Source: JABDLO01 sp041749255
GTDB lineage: Bacteria > Bacteroidota > Bacteroidia > Chitinophagales > Saprospiraceae
Length of the DNA stretch: 64,000 nt
Assembly: GCA_041749255.1 (NCBI GenBank)
Contig: JBGTBR010000023.1
Span: forward strand, 103,395 to 167,394
Direction of reading: 5' to 3'
The notes under the pieces were generated by a model. It was not told the DNA's origin and did no database searches. It saw nothing but the letters and a program-made list of their open reading frames with translations. The position numbers and the translations under genes are program-made. Positions 1 through 8,348 of this stretch are shown here, piece by piece. Each line of letters starts with the position of its first letter. The stretch's first letter is position 1.

Positions 1-455
1 GTATGCCCGGTTCGGCGAAGAACTCCTCCCTTTTTGGAAACCAAAGGAAATATATGGCCTGGTCTTGCAAAATCATCCTTTTTGAATGCAGGATCTGTCA
101 TAGCTTTTATGCCGGCACTTCTGTCGTAAGCGGAAATTCCGGTAGTGCAGCCATGGCCGATCAAATCGATAGAGACCGTGAATGCTGTTTCATGCAATGC
201 GGTGTTATCTTTCACCATCATTTCGAGGTTTAACTCTTTGGCCCTTTCTTCTTCTATTGGGGTACAGATAAGACCTCTCCCGTATTTGGCCATAAAATTT
301 ATGGTTTCCGGGGTGATCATTTCTGCAGCACATATAAAATCTCCCTCATTCTCGCGTTCTTCGTCATCCACAACAATGACTATCCTACCTGATTTAATAT
401 CCTCAATGGCCTCCGCAATGGTATTGAGTTGTATTTTTTGCTGATATAATTCCAT
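1..455 (-). CDS. ribB: 3,4-dihydroxy-2-butanone 4-phosphate synthase (RibB domain), partial
   Basis: Riboflavin biosynthesis enzyme that converts ribulose 5-phosphate to 3,4-dihydroxy-2-butanone 4-phosphate plus formate. Translating the minus strand from the ATG at 455-453 gives about 151 residues that run off the window. They carry the family hallmarks in order: the acidic loop DDEERENEGDF near residue 30, GHGCTTGISAYDR near residue 105 and RPGHIFPL near residue 135. The start lies 7 nt after the stop of the upstream glycosyltransferase, so it is probably co-transcribed with it. The C-terminus is outside the window, so I cannot tell whether this is RibB alone or a RibBA fusion carrying GTP cyclohydrolase II, which is common in Bacteroidota. 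Confidence 0.93.
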   Translation of the reverse strand, partial: MELYQQKIQLNTIAEAIEDIKSGRIVIVVDDEERENEGDFICAAEMITPETINFMAKYGRGLICTPIEEERAKELNLEMMVKDNTALHETAFTVSIDLIGHGCTTGISAYDRSAGIKAMTDPAFKKDDFARPGHIFPLVSKKGGVLRRTGH

Positions 456-462
456 GATGGTG

Positions 463-1620
463 TTACTGAGTTACACTTTTCAAAATTTCTTCTAAGCTAT
501 TAACATGGTTTTCCCATGTAAAGTTGGAAACCACAAAAGTACGAGCATTATTTTTAATATTTGAATACAAAGCCTCATCATTCAGTAATCTTTGAATCGC
601 CACTACAAAATCATCAGGATGATCGGCAATGAGCAAATGCTCCTGATCTCTTGCCCCTATAGCTTTATTCACAGCCGATGTGGTAATACACGGTATTCCC
701 AAAGCCATAGCCTCTAAAATTTTGTTTTGTTGACCGGTACCTTTAAAAATGGGTGCTACAAAGATTTTAATTTGAGAATACGCATGACGAATGTCTTCCA
801 TCCAACCTATTACATCTACCCTTTCCGAATGCAATTGTATTAAGCTCTTGTCGGGTCGGGCACCACAAATACTAATACGGATCCCCGGAATTCCAGGCAA
901 AACCTCCTTAATTAAATAATGAGCTGCTTCTACATTGGGTAAATAACCTAAATTACCTACAAATCCTACCTCGTATTTTGGAAGTGTAGGGTTGTTTACA
1001 AAATACTCATTATCCACACCATTGGAAACTATAGAATATCCGGCATGGAGTGGTTTTCCAAGATGTTTTTCGTCTTCCCGGGAAATGAGAATGTGCTTTT
1101 TAAACCAATCATAAGATCGTCCTTCAAAATCTTTTATTCTATTTGCTTCCCATCTGTAAAGGAGGGAAACAGGAAATGGTGAAATATCACCTCTTCGTTG
1201 CATTCCCTCTCCAAACGCATCCATATAATCTATCACTGCGGGAACAGAAATGTCTTTACAGTAATAAGCCATACGAAAAAGCTGGCAATAAATAACCTGA
1301 GGATCGACAGTTTCAATAATTTCGGTTAGCTTCTTCTTATACCTCATGCTGGTGAACCATCCTATTTGGAATGGAAGTCCTTTAAGACCGTAATATAAAA
1401 GATACAATATCCGCTCCCACCTTTTCATTTTGACCACAGTACATGAAGCCACATAAGGCTGCAACTTCTCCAGTTCAATATGACTCACTCTTTTTTCAGT
1501 CAAGGTAACCAGATGAATTTCTGCTGTCCGGGACAACAACCTGATTTGATGAAATAATCTCAATTTATCACCTTTTTCCAAAGGATACGGGAATCTGGAG
1601 GACAGTATGACTATTTTCAC
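463..1620 (-). CDS. GT4-type glycosyltransferase
   Basis: A 385-residue protein with the two-lobed GT-B glycosyltransferase pattern. The N-terminal lobe begins with a strand followed by a Pro/Gly loop (SSRFPYPLEKGDKLR). The C-terminal nucleotide-sugar lobe has FVGNLGYLPN near residue 220 and the family-4 stretch FKGTGQQNKILEAMALGIPC near residue 300, with the conserved Glu that contacts the donor sugar. It resembles the sugar transferases of the PEP-CTERM/exopolysaccharide-associated group. Donor and acceptor cannot be read from sequence. It lies 32 nt after a second glycosyltransferase and 7 nt before ribB, so the three probably form one transcript. A role in surface polysaccharide or glycan assembly is inferred. 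Confidence 0.85.
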   Translation of the reverse strand: MKIVILSSRFPYPLEKGDKLRLFHQIRLLSRTAEIHLVTLTEKRVSHIELEKLQPYVASCTVVKMKRWERILYLLYYGLKGLPFQIGWFTSMRYKKKLTEIIETVDPQVIYCQLFRMAYYCKDISVPAVIDYMDAFGEGMQRRGDISPFPVSLLYRWEANRIKDFEGRSYDWFKKHILISREDEKHLGKPLHAGYSIVSNGVDNEYFVNNPTLPKYEVGFVGNLGYLPNVEAAHYLIKEVLPGIPGIRISICGARPDKSLIQLHSERVDVIGWMEDIRHAYSQIKIFVAPIFKGTGQQNKILEAMALGIPCITTSAVNKAIGARDQEHLLIADHPDDFVVAIQRLLNDEALYSNIKNNARTFVVSNFTWENHVNSLEEILKSVTQ

Positions 1621-1652
1621 CGGGTAAATATATGCAAAGTTTATGACCCGGA

Positions 1653-2885
1653 TTATTTGGCCAGGAGACTGTATTCGCCTTTTACCATGTGATCATAGAT
1701 TTGCTTTAATTCTAAGGCATTTTGAACAGCATCGTAATTTCTGTGCACAAATTTTCGTGCCTTCCTCCCTATCTTTTCTCTTAACTCTATGCTATTCTTT
1801 AATTTTTCAAGCTCCTGAATAAAGTCTAGTGGACTATCGGCCACAATGATTTCTTTGCCATCACGCGCTTCGATACCTTCTAATCCCAGACATGTACTTA
1901 CTACGGGTTTCCCCAGAGCCATGCCTTCCAGTATCTTAACCCGTGTACCACTACCAGAGAATAAAGGTACAACCATCACATCACTTGAACTGATAAATTT
2001 TCTTGCATTTTCAACTTCACCATGAATGAGAATGGTCTCATCTCCATTTTCAATCGTATCTATTTCCATGTTTCTTCCAGCTATATGAAACCTGCTATCC
2101 GGATTTCTTTCATTGAAGAGAGGCCAAACTTTTTTCAAAAACCAATCAAGTCCTTCTTTATTAGGAAGCCAATCCATAGCACCGATGAAACATATGTGAA
2201 AAAGATCGTCCTTTTTTGAAATTGAACTGCTATATCGATCAAGTTTTAAACCAATGGGTGAATTTACCGCACCATTAAGATAACCCATGGTTTTAAATTT
2301 TTTCATATCTCGCTTACTAACACTAATAAGGAGATCGTAATCATTTAAATGATGAAGTTCGTAGTGTTTCAACTTTTTTGTAAGGTGTGTCAGGTACGCT
2401 CTTTTGATTGAAAATCCTTCATTGGCAATGTATCTCTCCCAAATTTCATATTCTATGTTATGCGCGCGCATACAAATCTTTGCATCTGTATACTTTCGTA
2501 TGATGGGAATATAAGGTGTAAGGTAGAGTGTTTCCAATTGAATAATATCAAATTCACTTTCACTCAATACCCGTATTATGGCTGACTCAAATTCCTTGCT
2601 TATAAATCTCGTAACGTGGTAAGGATACTGGCTGAACAAATTGAGTAAGGCACTATGCCACTTTACTCTGTTGTCAATCTGAACACTATGAATTTCATTA
2701 TAGTGGGATAAGTGTTTTAAAGCTATATTAGTATCCGTATAGTGTTTTGTGGTATTCATGGAAAGGAGTGTTACCTCGCATCCCAGTTCAACCATAGCTT
2801 TACTCAAGTTATGAATAGCAATAGACTCTCCATCTTTAAGAGGGTATGGAAATTTTTTAGTTAACTGAAGTATTCTTAATCCCAA
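1653..2885 (-). CDS. GT4-type glycosyltransferase
   Basis: A 410-residue GT-B glycosyltransferase, first gene of the minus-strand set GT-GT-ribB. Near its N-terminus is KKFPYPLKDGESIAIHNL, the acceptor-side loop typical of this family. The C-terminal half contains CFIGAMDWLPNKEGLDWF and FSGSGTRVKILEGMALGKPV, the conserved donor-binding EX7E-like region. It has no signal peptide or membrane segment, so it is probably cytoplasmic or peripheral. The next gene encodes a related but clearly distinct glycosyltransferase with the same architecture, suggesting successive sugar additions to one glycan. The substrate is unknown. A matching promoter lies about 75 nt upstream. Confidence 0.85.
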   Translation of the reverse strand: MGLRILQLTKKFPYPLKDGESIAIHNLSKAMVELGCEVTLLSMNTTKHYTDTNIALKHLSHYNEIHSVQIDNRVKWHSALLNLFSQYPYHVTRFISKEFESAIIRVLSESEFDIIQLETLYLTPYIPIIRKYTDAKICMRAHNIEYEIWERYIANEGFSIKRAYLTHLTKKLKHYELHHLNDYDLLISVSKRDMKKFKTMGYLNGAVNSPIGLKLDRYSSSISKKDDLFHICFIGAMDWLPNKEGLDWFLKKVWPLFNERNPDSRFHIAGRNMEIDTIENGDETILIHGEVENARKFISSSDVMVVPLFSGSGTRVKILEGMALGKPVVSTCLGLEGIEARDGKEIIVADSPLDFIQELEKLKNSIELREKIGRKARKFVHRNYDAVQNALELKQIYDHMVKGEYSLLAK

Positions 2886-2960
2886 AACTGTTTTTTAACA
2901 GATGTAATGAAAATGAAGATTGAACCGATGTAAACAAAGAAGTTTATAAAAAGATTTGGA

Positions 2961-2988
2961 CAAATATACAGAAACATACCCATTCAAA
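2961..2988 (-). promoter_or_regulatory. Bacteroidota-type promoter for the glycosyltransferase operon
   Basis: On the minus strand TTTG is followed by 16 nt and then TATATTTG, matching the Bacteroidota sigma-A consensus (TTTG ... TAnnTTTG). It sits about 75 nt before the glycosyltransferase start in the 317-bp divergent gap with lolD. Both elements match fully. Inferred from consensus only. Confidence 0.5.
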
Positions 2989-3129
2989 TACGGCTATTTG
3001 ATTAAACTTTAAGAATATATATAATATTTTCTATACTTGTTCATGTTCTCTTCAAACATGGCTCTAATCTTTTTCCCAGGCAGTGACAAAGGAAATGACC
3101 GGTGTACATGAAAGGCAATTCATAATTTG

Positions 3130-3137
3130 TACTTTTG
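3130..3137 (+). promoter_or_regulatory. Putative -7 element upstream of lolD
   Basis: TACTTTTG fits TAnnTTTG and lies 65 nt before the lolD ATG. No clear -33 TTTG is visible at the expected distance, so this is a weaker candidate than the divergent promoter on the other strand. The rest of the 2886-3202 gap shows no gene or RNA. Confidence 0.35.
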
Positions 3138-3202
3138 CTGTTTCTCTTTTATAGAATTCGCATGAGATCGGCATTTTTTCAAATGTAAATTGAATAAACC
3201 AG

Positions 3203-3865
3203 ATGATTCTGAAAGCTAAAAATATAACGAAGAGCTATGGTTCACTACAAATACTTAAAGGCATAGACCTGGATATCATGAAAGGCGAGATATTGAGTAT
3301 TACGGGAAAATCGGGCACGGGTAAGAGCACTTTATTGCATATACTGGGTACGTTGGATTCTCCGGATTCTGGCTCTGTGCTTATTGAAGACACAGATACT
3401 TCGCGACTATCAGGTAAAAAACTGGCTCAATTCAGAAATGAAAAAGTAGGCTTTGTATTTCAGTTTCACCATTTACTGGCAGAGTTTACTGCTCTTGAAA
3501 ATGTTTGTATACCCGCCTTCATAAAAGGGGAAAGCAGATCTAAATCTTTTGCTCGCGGCCGGGAATTGTTGAGTTATCTTGGCTTAACAGATCGTCTGGA
3601 TCATAAACCTTCACAAATGTCAGGAGGAGAACAACAAAGGGTAGCCATAGCCCGGGCTCTTGTCAATCAACCTTCCGTTATCTTTGCAGATGAACCCACA
3701 GGGAATTTAGATAATCAAACTTCAGAAGAATTGCACCAGCTCATTTTACAATTGCGAAAAGATTTTCAACAAACTTTCGTCATAGTAACCCATAATTTAG
3801 AGCTCGCTGATTTGAGCGATAGAATTCTCGAGATGTCAGAAGGAAAATTACATTCACAAAAGTAA
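3203..3865 (+). CDS. lolD: LolD-like lipoprotein-releasing ABC transporter ATPase
   Basis: ATPase subunit of the LolCDE/MacB class of ABC transporters, which in the Lol system drives release of outer-membrane lipoproteins from the inner membrane. The 220 residues contain Walker A GKSGTGKST (about residue 36), the Q-loop FQFHHLLAEFTALENV, the signature MSGGEQQRVAIARAL (about residue 138), Walker B VIFADEPTGNLD and the switch His in VTHN. Length and the LLAEFTALENV stretch are typical of LolD. It stands alone here, with the permease gene (lolC/E) elsewhere, which is usual in Bacteroidota. A MacB- or FtsE-type ATPase is the main alternative. Confidence 0.87.
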   Translation: MILKAKNITKSYGSLQILKGIDLDIMKGEILSITGKSGTGKSTLLHILGTLDSPDSGSVLIEDTDTSRLSGKKLAQFRNEKVGFVFQFHHLLAEFTALENVCIPAFIKGESRSKSFARGRELLSYLGLTDRLDHKPSQMSGGEQQRVAIARALVNQPSVIFADEPTGNLDNQTSEELHQLILQLRKDFQQTFVIVTHNLELADLSDRILEMSEGKLHSQK

Positions 3866-3898
3866 ATCGGTAGAAATTAAGTAACTACTCAGCTATAA

Positions 3899-3915
3899 CT
3901 CCATAGCTTATGGAG
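3899..3915. terminator. Short hairpin between convergent genes
   Basis: CTCCATA-gct-TATGGAG forms a perfect 7-bp stem with a 3-nt loop between the convergent lolD and DUF5522 genes. There is no T-run directly after it on the plus strand. On the minus strand the flank is mixed. It could act as a weak bidirectional terminator or RNA 3' end stabiliser. Confidence 0.3.
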
Positions 3916-3949
3916 GCAAAAATCATGACAAAAAAACTCATTCATACCG

Positions 3950-4321
3950 TCATCTTATAAATCCGTAAATACAATGTCGACAACCACTTTGACAGCAATA
4001 ACCACGCTGGAAATGATATATTTCAGTAAATACCCACATACCCTCTTCTATATAATAATGTATTCCCTCGGTTAATTCTTCCACCATAGAGCAATGTTCT
4101 CTCGATAAACAATATTCAATTAATTTTTTTACATCAGAAATACATGCTATGCACACATGATGTAAGTCTGATTGTTTGAAAAAAACCATGAGTGGTGGGC
4201 TTATAAAACCCAATCTGACCCATTCATCCAGGCTTTTCCCGGTTTTCTTAAAACTACATGTATCACATTGCTCAACTGCCAATACATTCATTATATAGGT
4301 TAACAAATTGATTATTAACAA
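3950..4321 (-). CDS. Cysteine-rich protein with DUF5522-like C-terminus
   Basis: A 123-residue protein with ten cysteines. The C-terminal third matches the DUF5522 pattern, with MVFTE-like WVFTEIYHFQRGYCC followed by QSGCRHC. This is a small Cys motif widespread in Bacteroidota and of unknown role. The N-terminal half adds two CxxC pairs (Cys19/22 and Cys57/60), possibly a second metal site. The residue-11 ATG (4291) is a plausible alternative start, because residues 1-10 are only hydrophobic filler. It lies 17 nt after the META/NlpE lipoprotein gene and is probably co-transcribed. Metal binding is inferred from Cys spacing. No enzymatic function can be assigned. Confidence 0.72.
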   Translation of the reverse strand: MLIINLLTYIMNVLAVEQCDTCSFKKTGKSLDEWVRLGFISPPLMVFFKQSDLHHVCIACISDVKKLIEYCLSREHCSMVEELTEGIHYYIEEGMWVFTEIYHFQRGYCCQSGCRHCIYGFIR

Positions 4322-4338
4322 AACCCAATATAAATCAT

Positions 4339-5493
4339 TTACCTGAGGTATACCGCCACAAACCTGGCAAGTGGTGTCATTTTGGCTTTTTGGAGTGATA
4401 AGGTATCCGATGTTACGGAATAATTATCCACTTTCTCCAAAAGTTGGAGTAAATCATCTTCTACAGACATATCCGGACAACCGATTTTCGTCCTGCCTAT
4501 ACTGGAAAAAGTAATCCGATTCCCCTCAGATACAATAAAACTACCATTCAAAGTATTACAACCACCATGACCGATTACTTTCCCATCTGTATCTTTTAAG
4601 ATGATGTGTGGTTCCTGCCGGAAATCTTCCTTCCATACCAGCGGTTTACCATTCAGTTCAATCAATTTCCAATATTTTTCACTTATTTCTCGGTCTATTT
4701 TTTTAAGCTTGTATTGATCTTTTAACTCATCTTTTATCAAATTGCCTTCCATATCAACCTGTTGCAAATAATTCTCACCTACAAAATATTGTGATGGACT
4801 TTTATCAGCATCTACATGGAAAACCACAATGCTACCATCCTCATTCCATGAAAACTGTCCTTCTTTCCTAAAAGTCTCATCCGTTTTACCTAAATATTTG
4901 GTTTCAACGGTAAAAGTCTGATCTCTTCTCAAATAAATAACGGTAAATATGCCTTTACAATCAGTACAGGGTAGAACACCTCTGTATACACCTTCCCAAT
5001 CCAATGAATTCATACTGGAATGGACATCCGTACTCATTTCCGGCTTAAAGCGCATAAGAGGTGCGTTTGTTGACTTACCCAATAACAATTCACCCTGGTA
5101 AATTCTCCACTCAACAGCGTCTTCAATCACTTCGAAAAACATGTTTTCCAAATCCATGTCTGAGCATGCCTTTAATGTAGATGCCATTTTAGAAAACTCA
5201 ATGGCGTTTCCGGATTTCAATGTATACGACCCGGTAAATTGATTGCAACCGGCATAACCATTGACCTGATAAGATTCCCCAATAAATTGAATATATGGTT
5301 GTAAATTATTTTCTGCAATAGTCGAAATGGGCCTTCCATTCAATTCAATCAATAGCCATTTGTATTCAGATAGATTTTGAGAAATGGATATCTTCTCAGC
5401 CTCGGAAATAGAGTTTTTAGCTTTTTCACCTCCTGACCTACATGAGAATAAGTATAATATACCTAAGATCAATATGAGTTTGTTTGGTTTCAT
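4339..5493 (-). CDS. Lipoprotein with META-NlpE-META domains
   Basis: A 384-residue predicted lipoprotein. A short signal peptide ends in lipobox LFSC, with Cys18 as the lipidated residue. Three modules follow. The first META/HslJ domain (about 43-150) has hallmark GYAGCNQFTGSY. An NlpE-like domain (about 166-265) carries CTDC at 176-179 in the typical WEGVYRGVLPCTDC context. A second META domain (about 272-382) has GHGGCNTLNGSF. HslJ is linked to heat and novobiocin tolerance in E. coli, and NlpE senses envelope and copper stress. Together they suggest an envelope-stress lipoprotein of the cell surface or periplasm, but its partner is unknown. Duplicated META domains flanking NlpE are unusual. 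Confidence 0.85.
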   Translation of the reverse strand: MKPNKLILILGILYLFSCRSGGEKAKNSISEAEKISISQNLSEYKWLLIELNGRPISTIAENNLQPYIQFIGESYQVNGYAGCNQFTGSYTLKSGNAIEFSKMASTLKACSDMDLENMFFEVIEDAVEWRIYQGELLLGKSTNAPLMRFKPEMSTDVHSSMNSLDWEGVYRGVLPCTDCKGIFTVIYLRRDQTFTVETKYLGKTDETFRKEGQFSWNEDGSIVVFHVDADKSPSQYFVGENYLQQVDMEGNLIKDELKDQYKLKKIDREISEKYWKLIELNGKPLVWKEDFRQEPHIILKDTDGKVIGHGGCNTLNGSFIVSEGNRITFSSIGRTKIGCPDMSVEDDLLQLLEKVDNYSVTSDTLSLQKAKMTPLARFVAVYLR

Positions 5494-5599
5494 TTTATTT
5501 GCTTTTTACATTATATATATATTTTAGAAAATCGGAGTTTGCCAGGTTATACAGTGGGTAAATAATTCGACTATTAGCCCGGGTTATGAGCAATACCAT

Positions 5600-7024
5600 C
5601 TATGCCCAATTACCTGAAACAATGGGAAAGGGATAGTCTTTCCCCAAAATACATCCATATTCAGATTGTTTTTCAATTGAAAGTTCAAAAGGTTCATGAA
5701 TAAATTCTAATGGGATATTCCTGAGTACTGGAAGTGAAGACATAATAAATTTTCCATTGGGATCGTATTTTTTCCCTTGACCTACCACATTAAAATAACG
5801 AGTTTCTCTGGTGTCGCTTCCTACTCCGGCAATATAATTCCAATTACCGTAATTACTGCATGGGTCGTAATCGACCAATAGCGATTCGAAATACTCCGCT
5901 CCCATCAGCCAGTTGATTCCAAGATCATTAACGAGAAATGAAGCTACATTTTGTCGACCTCTGTTCGACATGTAACCTGTGCTATTCAATTGCCTCATAT
6001 TGGCATCTATAAAAGGGAGGCCCGTCTGACCTTCTGACCACGAAGCAAACATATCGCGATTTACCTCCCATTTCCTGAAAATATTTTTTGTACCTTCGAG
6101 TTTGAAAATATTATTTCCATGTTTTTTACCCATTAACCTGAAAAAGTCTCTCCATAGCAATTCAAAAATCAACCAATAGGTAGATTCATTCTTAACTACC
6201 TGATTTTCAAATTTTATTACTTCCCAATAAATTATTTTAGGAGATAAACAACCTTGTGCCAGATAAGGACTGAATTTGGAACTATAATCTCTGCCAAATA
6301 ACAAATTTCTGGACTCCTTATACACGGTTATGTTTTGAGATTGCCAAATATAATAATTGAGCTCTTTCAGTCCTTGTGTTTCTCCTCCTGAAAATAAAGC
6401 ATGAGCTGATAATTCAACTTCATGTTTTGAATACCCAAGTTCCTGAAGGTCAGGTATATCCCCAGCATCTAACTCATCACCAATAAATGGTATTCTTGCC
6501 GGAGTCTCTAATGGTTCTCTTACCTGTACAAAATTTTCAACTTCCTTTCTGAATGTTGAAAATACATCAGGCGTATGCGTAACCGGAAAAGGAAGGTCGG
6601 CTGTATAATATAGCATTTTTCCCCTGCTAAACCTTAATTCTCTACCTATAGTCCATAGTTTCTTTTCCAATCTGTCCTGGACTTTAACTTCTTCGTCTGT
6701 TCTTTCACGATTACAAAATATCCAGCTGGATTTTGTTTGTTCTGCCAGTTCAAATAAGATATCTTCCGGTCTACCGATTCTTACTATTAAATCTGACCCC
6801 TTATCCCTCAAATTCTTTCTAAGGTCTTCAATAGATTCTATAATAAACCTGGCTCTGAATACGGCTGTCTTCCTGAACCCAAAACTTGTTTTCCCTTTAA
6901 ACACCCTTTCATCAAAGATATAGACAGGTATTACCTGATCTGCCGCCAATATGGCATCTAATAATGCTTCATTATCATGCAATCTTAAATCATTCCTAAA
7001 CCAAACTATAGCACTCTTTTTCAC
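5600..7024 (-). CDS. Cryptochrome DASH / photolyase family flavoprotein
   Basis: FAD-containing blue-light protein of the cryptochrome/photolyase superfamily, 474 residues. The N-terminal photolyase domain opens with AIVWFRNDLRLHDNEAL. The C-terminal FAD-binding domain contains YKESRNLLFGRDYSSKFSPY, then GCLSPKIIYWEV, and the FAD/DNA contact region FIDANMRQLNSTGYMSNRGR. The combination GETQGLKELNYYIW with DYSSKFSPYLAQGCLSP is characteristic of CRY-DASH, which repairs CPD lesions mainly in single-stranded DNA and may also act as a photoreceptor. A second photolyase of a different subfamily lies at 58458-59798. It is transcribed divergently from the small lipoprotein/SCO pair. Confidence 0.9.
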   Translation of the reverse strand: MKKSAIVWFRNDLRLHDNEALLDAILAADQVIPVYIFDERVFKGKTSFGFRKTAVFRARFIIESIEDLRKNLRDKGSDLIVRIGRPEDILFELAEQTKSSWIFCNRERTDEEVKVQDRLEKKLWTIGRELRFSRGKMLYYTADLPFPVTHTPDVFSTFRKEVENFVQVREPLETPARIPFIGDELDAGDIPDLQELGYSKHEVELSAHALFSGGETQGLKELNYYIWQSQNITVYKESRNLLFGRDYSSKFSPYLAQGCLSPKIIYWEVIKFENQVVKNESTYWLIFELLWRDFFRLMGKKHGNNIFKLEGTKNIFRKWEVNRDMFASWSEGQTGLPFIDANMRQLNSTGYMSNRGRQNVASFLVNDLGINWLMGAEYFESLLVDYDPCSNYGNWNYIAGVGSDTRETRYFNVVGQGKKYDPNGKFIMSSLPVLRNIPLEFIHEPFELSIEKQSEYGCILGKDYPFPIVSGNWA

Positions 7025-7275
7025 TTATAACGATTTATATGAAGTATTGAAATACAACAATATATGAATATAAGGGTTTAAAAAAAAGTCTCAATTCAAA
7101 ATATAACTTACTTAACCTCTTATGAGTAAAATCGTGCAATTATTTTTTTCAATAATTAAAAAATCGCCGAAACATTAAAACCTCCAGGGTTAGATAGTTG
7201 TAATATAAATAGTTCAAAATAAAATAGCACTATAGCAATTAAAATGATTAATCCATTCAAAAAAATATGTATAAT

Positions 7276-7683
7276 ATGAAGACATTATTTTATTTATTGG
7301 TAATGGGCGTATTTTTCGCCGGATGTAAAACAGATACACCTGTTGAGCAAAGAGACGAGTATAAAGAGATCATGAAAGTACATGATGATGCCATGGAGAA
7401 AATTGGAGAAATCAATGATTTGACAAATAAGCTACAGCAGCAAACTGTCAATCAGGCAGATTCTCTGATGGCAGAAAAATCCAAATCCATTCAGGAAATG
7501 CTAGAAAAAGCGGATGACGGAATGATGAACTGGATGCAGGAATGGAAAGTACCGGAAGATATATCCAAAGAAGATTTAGACAACTTTTTCAGCGATCAAA
7601 AGCAAAAAGTCGATAAAGTAAGCAATGATATTGACAAGGCTATTGAAGAGGCAAAGAAGTTTTTGGAAGATAAAAATAACTAA
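7276..7683 (+). CDS. Small coiled-coil lipoprotein, function unknown
   Basis: About 135 residues with a lipoprotein signal peptide (MKTLFYLLVMGVFFAGC, lipobox FAGC). The remainder is charged and strongly helical, rich in Lys, Glu and Gln with few aromatic residues, consistent with a coiled coil. The start is placed at the second ATG (7276) because an N-terminal MK leads straight into the signal peptide. An ATG nine bases upstream (7267) is possible. It is followed after 5 nt by a SCO-like copper protein gene, so the two are probably one transcript. I do not recognise a family. A periplasmic accessory role next to SCO is only contextual. Confidence 0.75.
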   Translation: MKTLFYLLVMGVFFAGCKTDTPVEQRDEYKEIMKVHDDAMEKIGEINDLTNKLQQQTVNQADSLMAEKSKSIQEMLEKADDGMMNWMQEWKVPEDISKEDLDNFFSDQKQKVDKVSNDIDKAIEEAKKFLEDKNN

Positions 7684-7688
7684 AGAAA

Positions 7689-8324
7689 ATGTTGACGATA
7701 TCCGATCGCGCCCATATATTTTTTATGGGCACTTTTTTAATATTATTGGGATGCAATCCGTCATCAGATGTAGGCCCATTACCTTATTTAGGACAAAAGA
7801 AAATTGTAGATGGTCAGGAAACCCATCATAGCATCAGGCCTTTTAGCCTGATAAATCAGGACAGCATAACTGTAACCAATGAAACTCTCCGTCCCTTTAT
7901 TTACATCGTAGATTATTTTTTCACTTCTTGTCCATCTATATGCCCTATCGTAAAAAGACAAATGTTAAGGATCTATGAAAGATATGAAAATGAAGATGGA
8001 TTGAAATTGATTTCCATTTCCATGGATCCAAAACGCGATTCGGTAAAGGTGTTAAAAACATATGCTTCCAATTTAGGGGTAGACCATTCAAAATGGTGGT
8101 TTCTCACCGGAAACAAATCTGAGATTCTGGATCTTGCATCTGATTATTTTATTATTGCGTATGAAGATGAGTCTGCGCCGGGCGGATATGACCACAGCGG
8201 AAAAATCATTCTTGTCGACAAGGAAGGTCATGTACGCGGGTTTGCAGAAGGTACAGAACAAGAGTCTGTAACTACTTTTTTTAAAAACATTGACCGCCTG
8301 CTATTGGAATATAAAAACAAATGA
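7689..8324 (+). CDS. SCO1/SenC family copper chaperone lipoprotein
   Basis: A thioredoxin-fold protein of the SCO1/SenC/PrrC family, which delivers copper to the CuA site of cytochrome c oxidase or acts as a thiol reductase. The 211 residues begin with a hydrophobic segment and lipobox LLGC. The copper-binding motif appears as FFTSCPSICP (CxxxC), and the distal conserved His is in GGYDHSGKIILVDKEG near residue 165. Spacing and length match the family. No cytochrome oxidase genes are in the window, so the target is not evident from context. It is probably expressed with the preceding small lipoprotein. Confidence 0.92.
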   Translation: MLTISDRAHIFFMGTFLILLGCNPSSDVGPLPYLGQKKIVDGQETHHSIRPFSLINQDSITVTNETLRPFIYIVDYFFTSCPSICPIVKRQMLRIYERYENEDGLKLISISMDPKRDSVKVLKTYASNLGVDHSKWWFLTGNKSEILDLASDYFIIAYEDESAPGGYDHSGKIILVDKEGHVRGFAEGTEQESVTTFFKNIDRLLLEYKNK

Positions 8325-8348
8325 GAATATCAATTCACAATAAGTATA

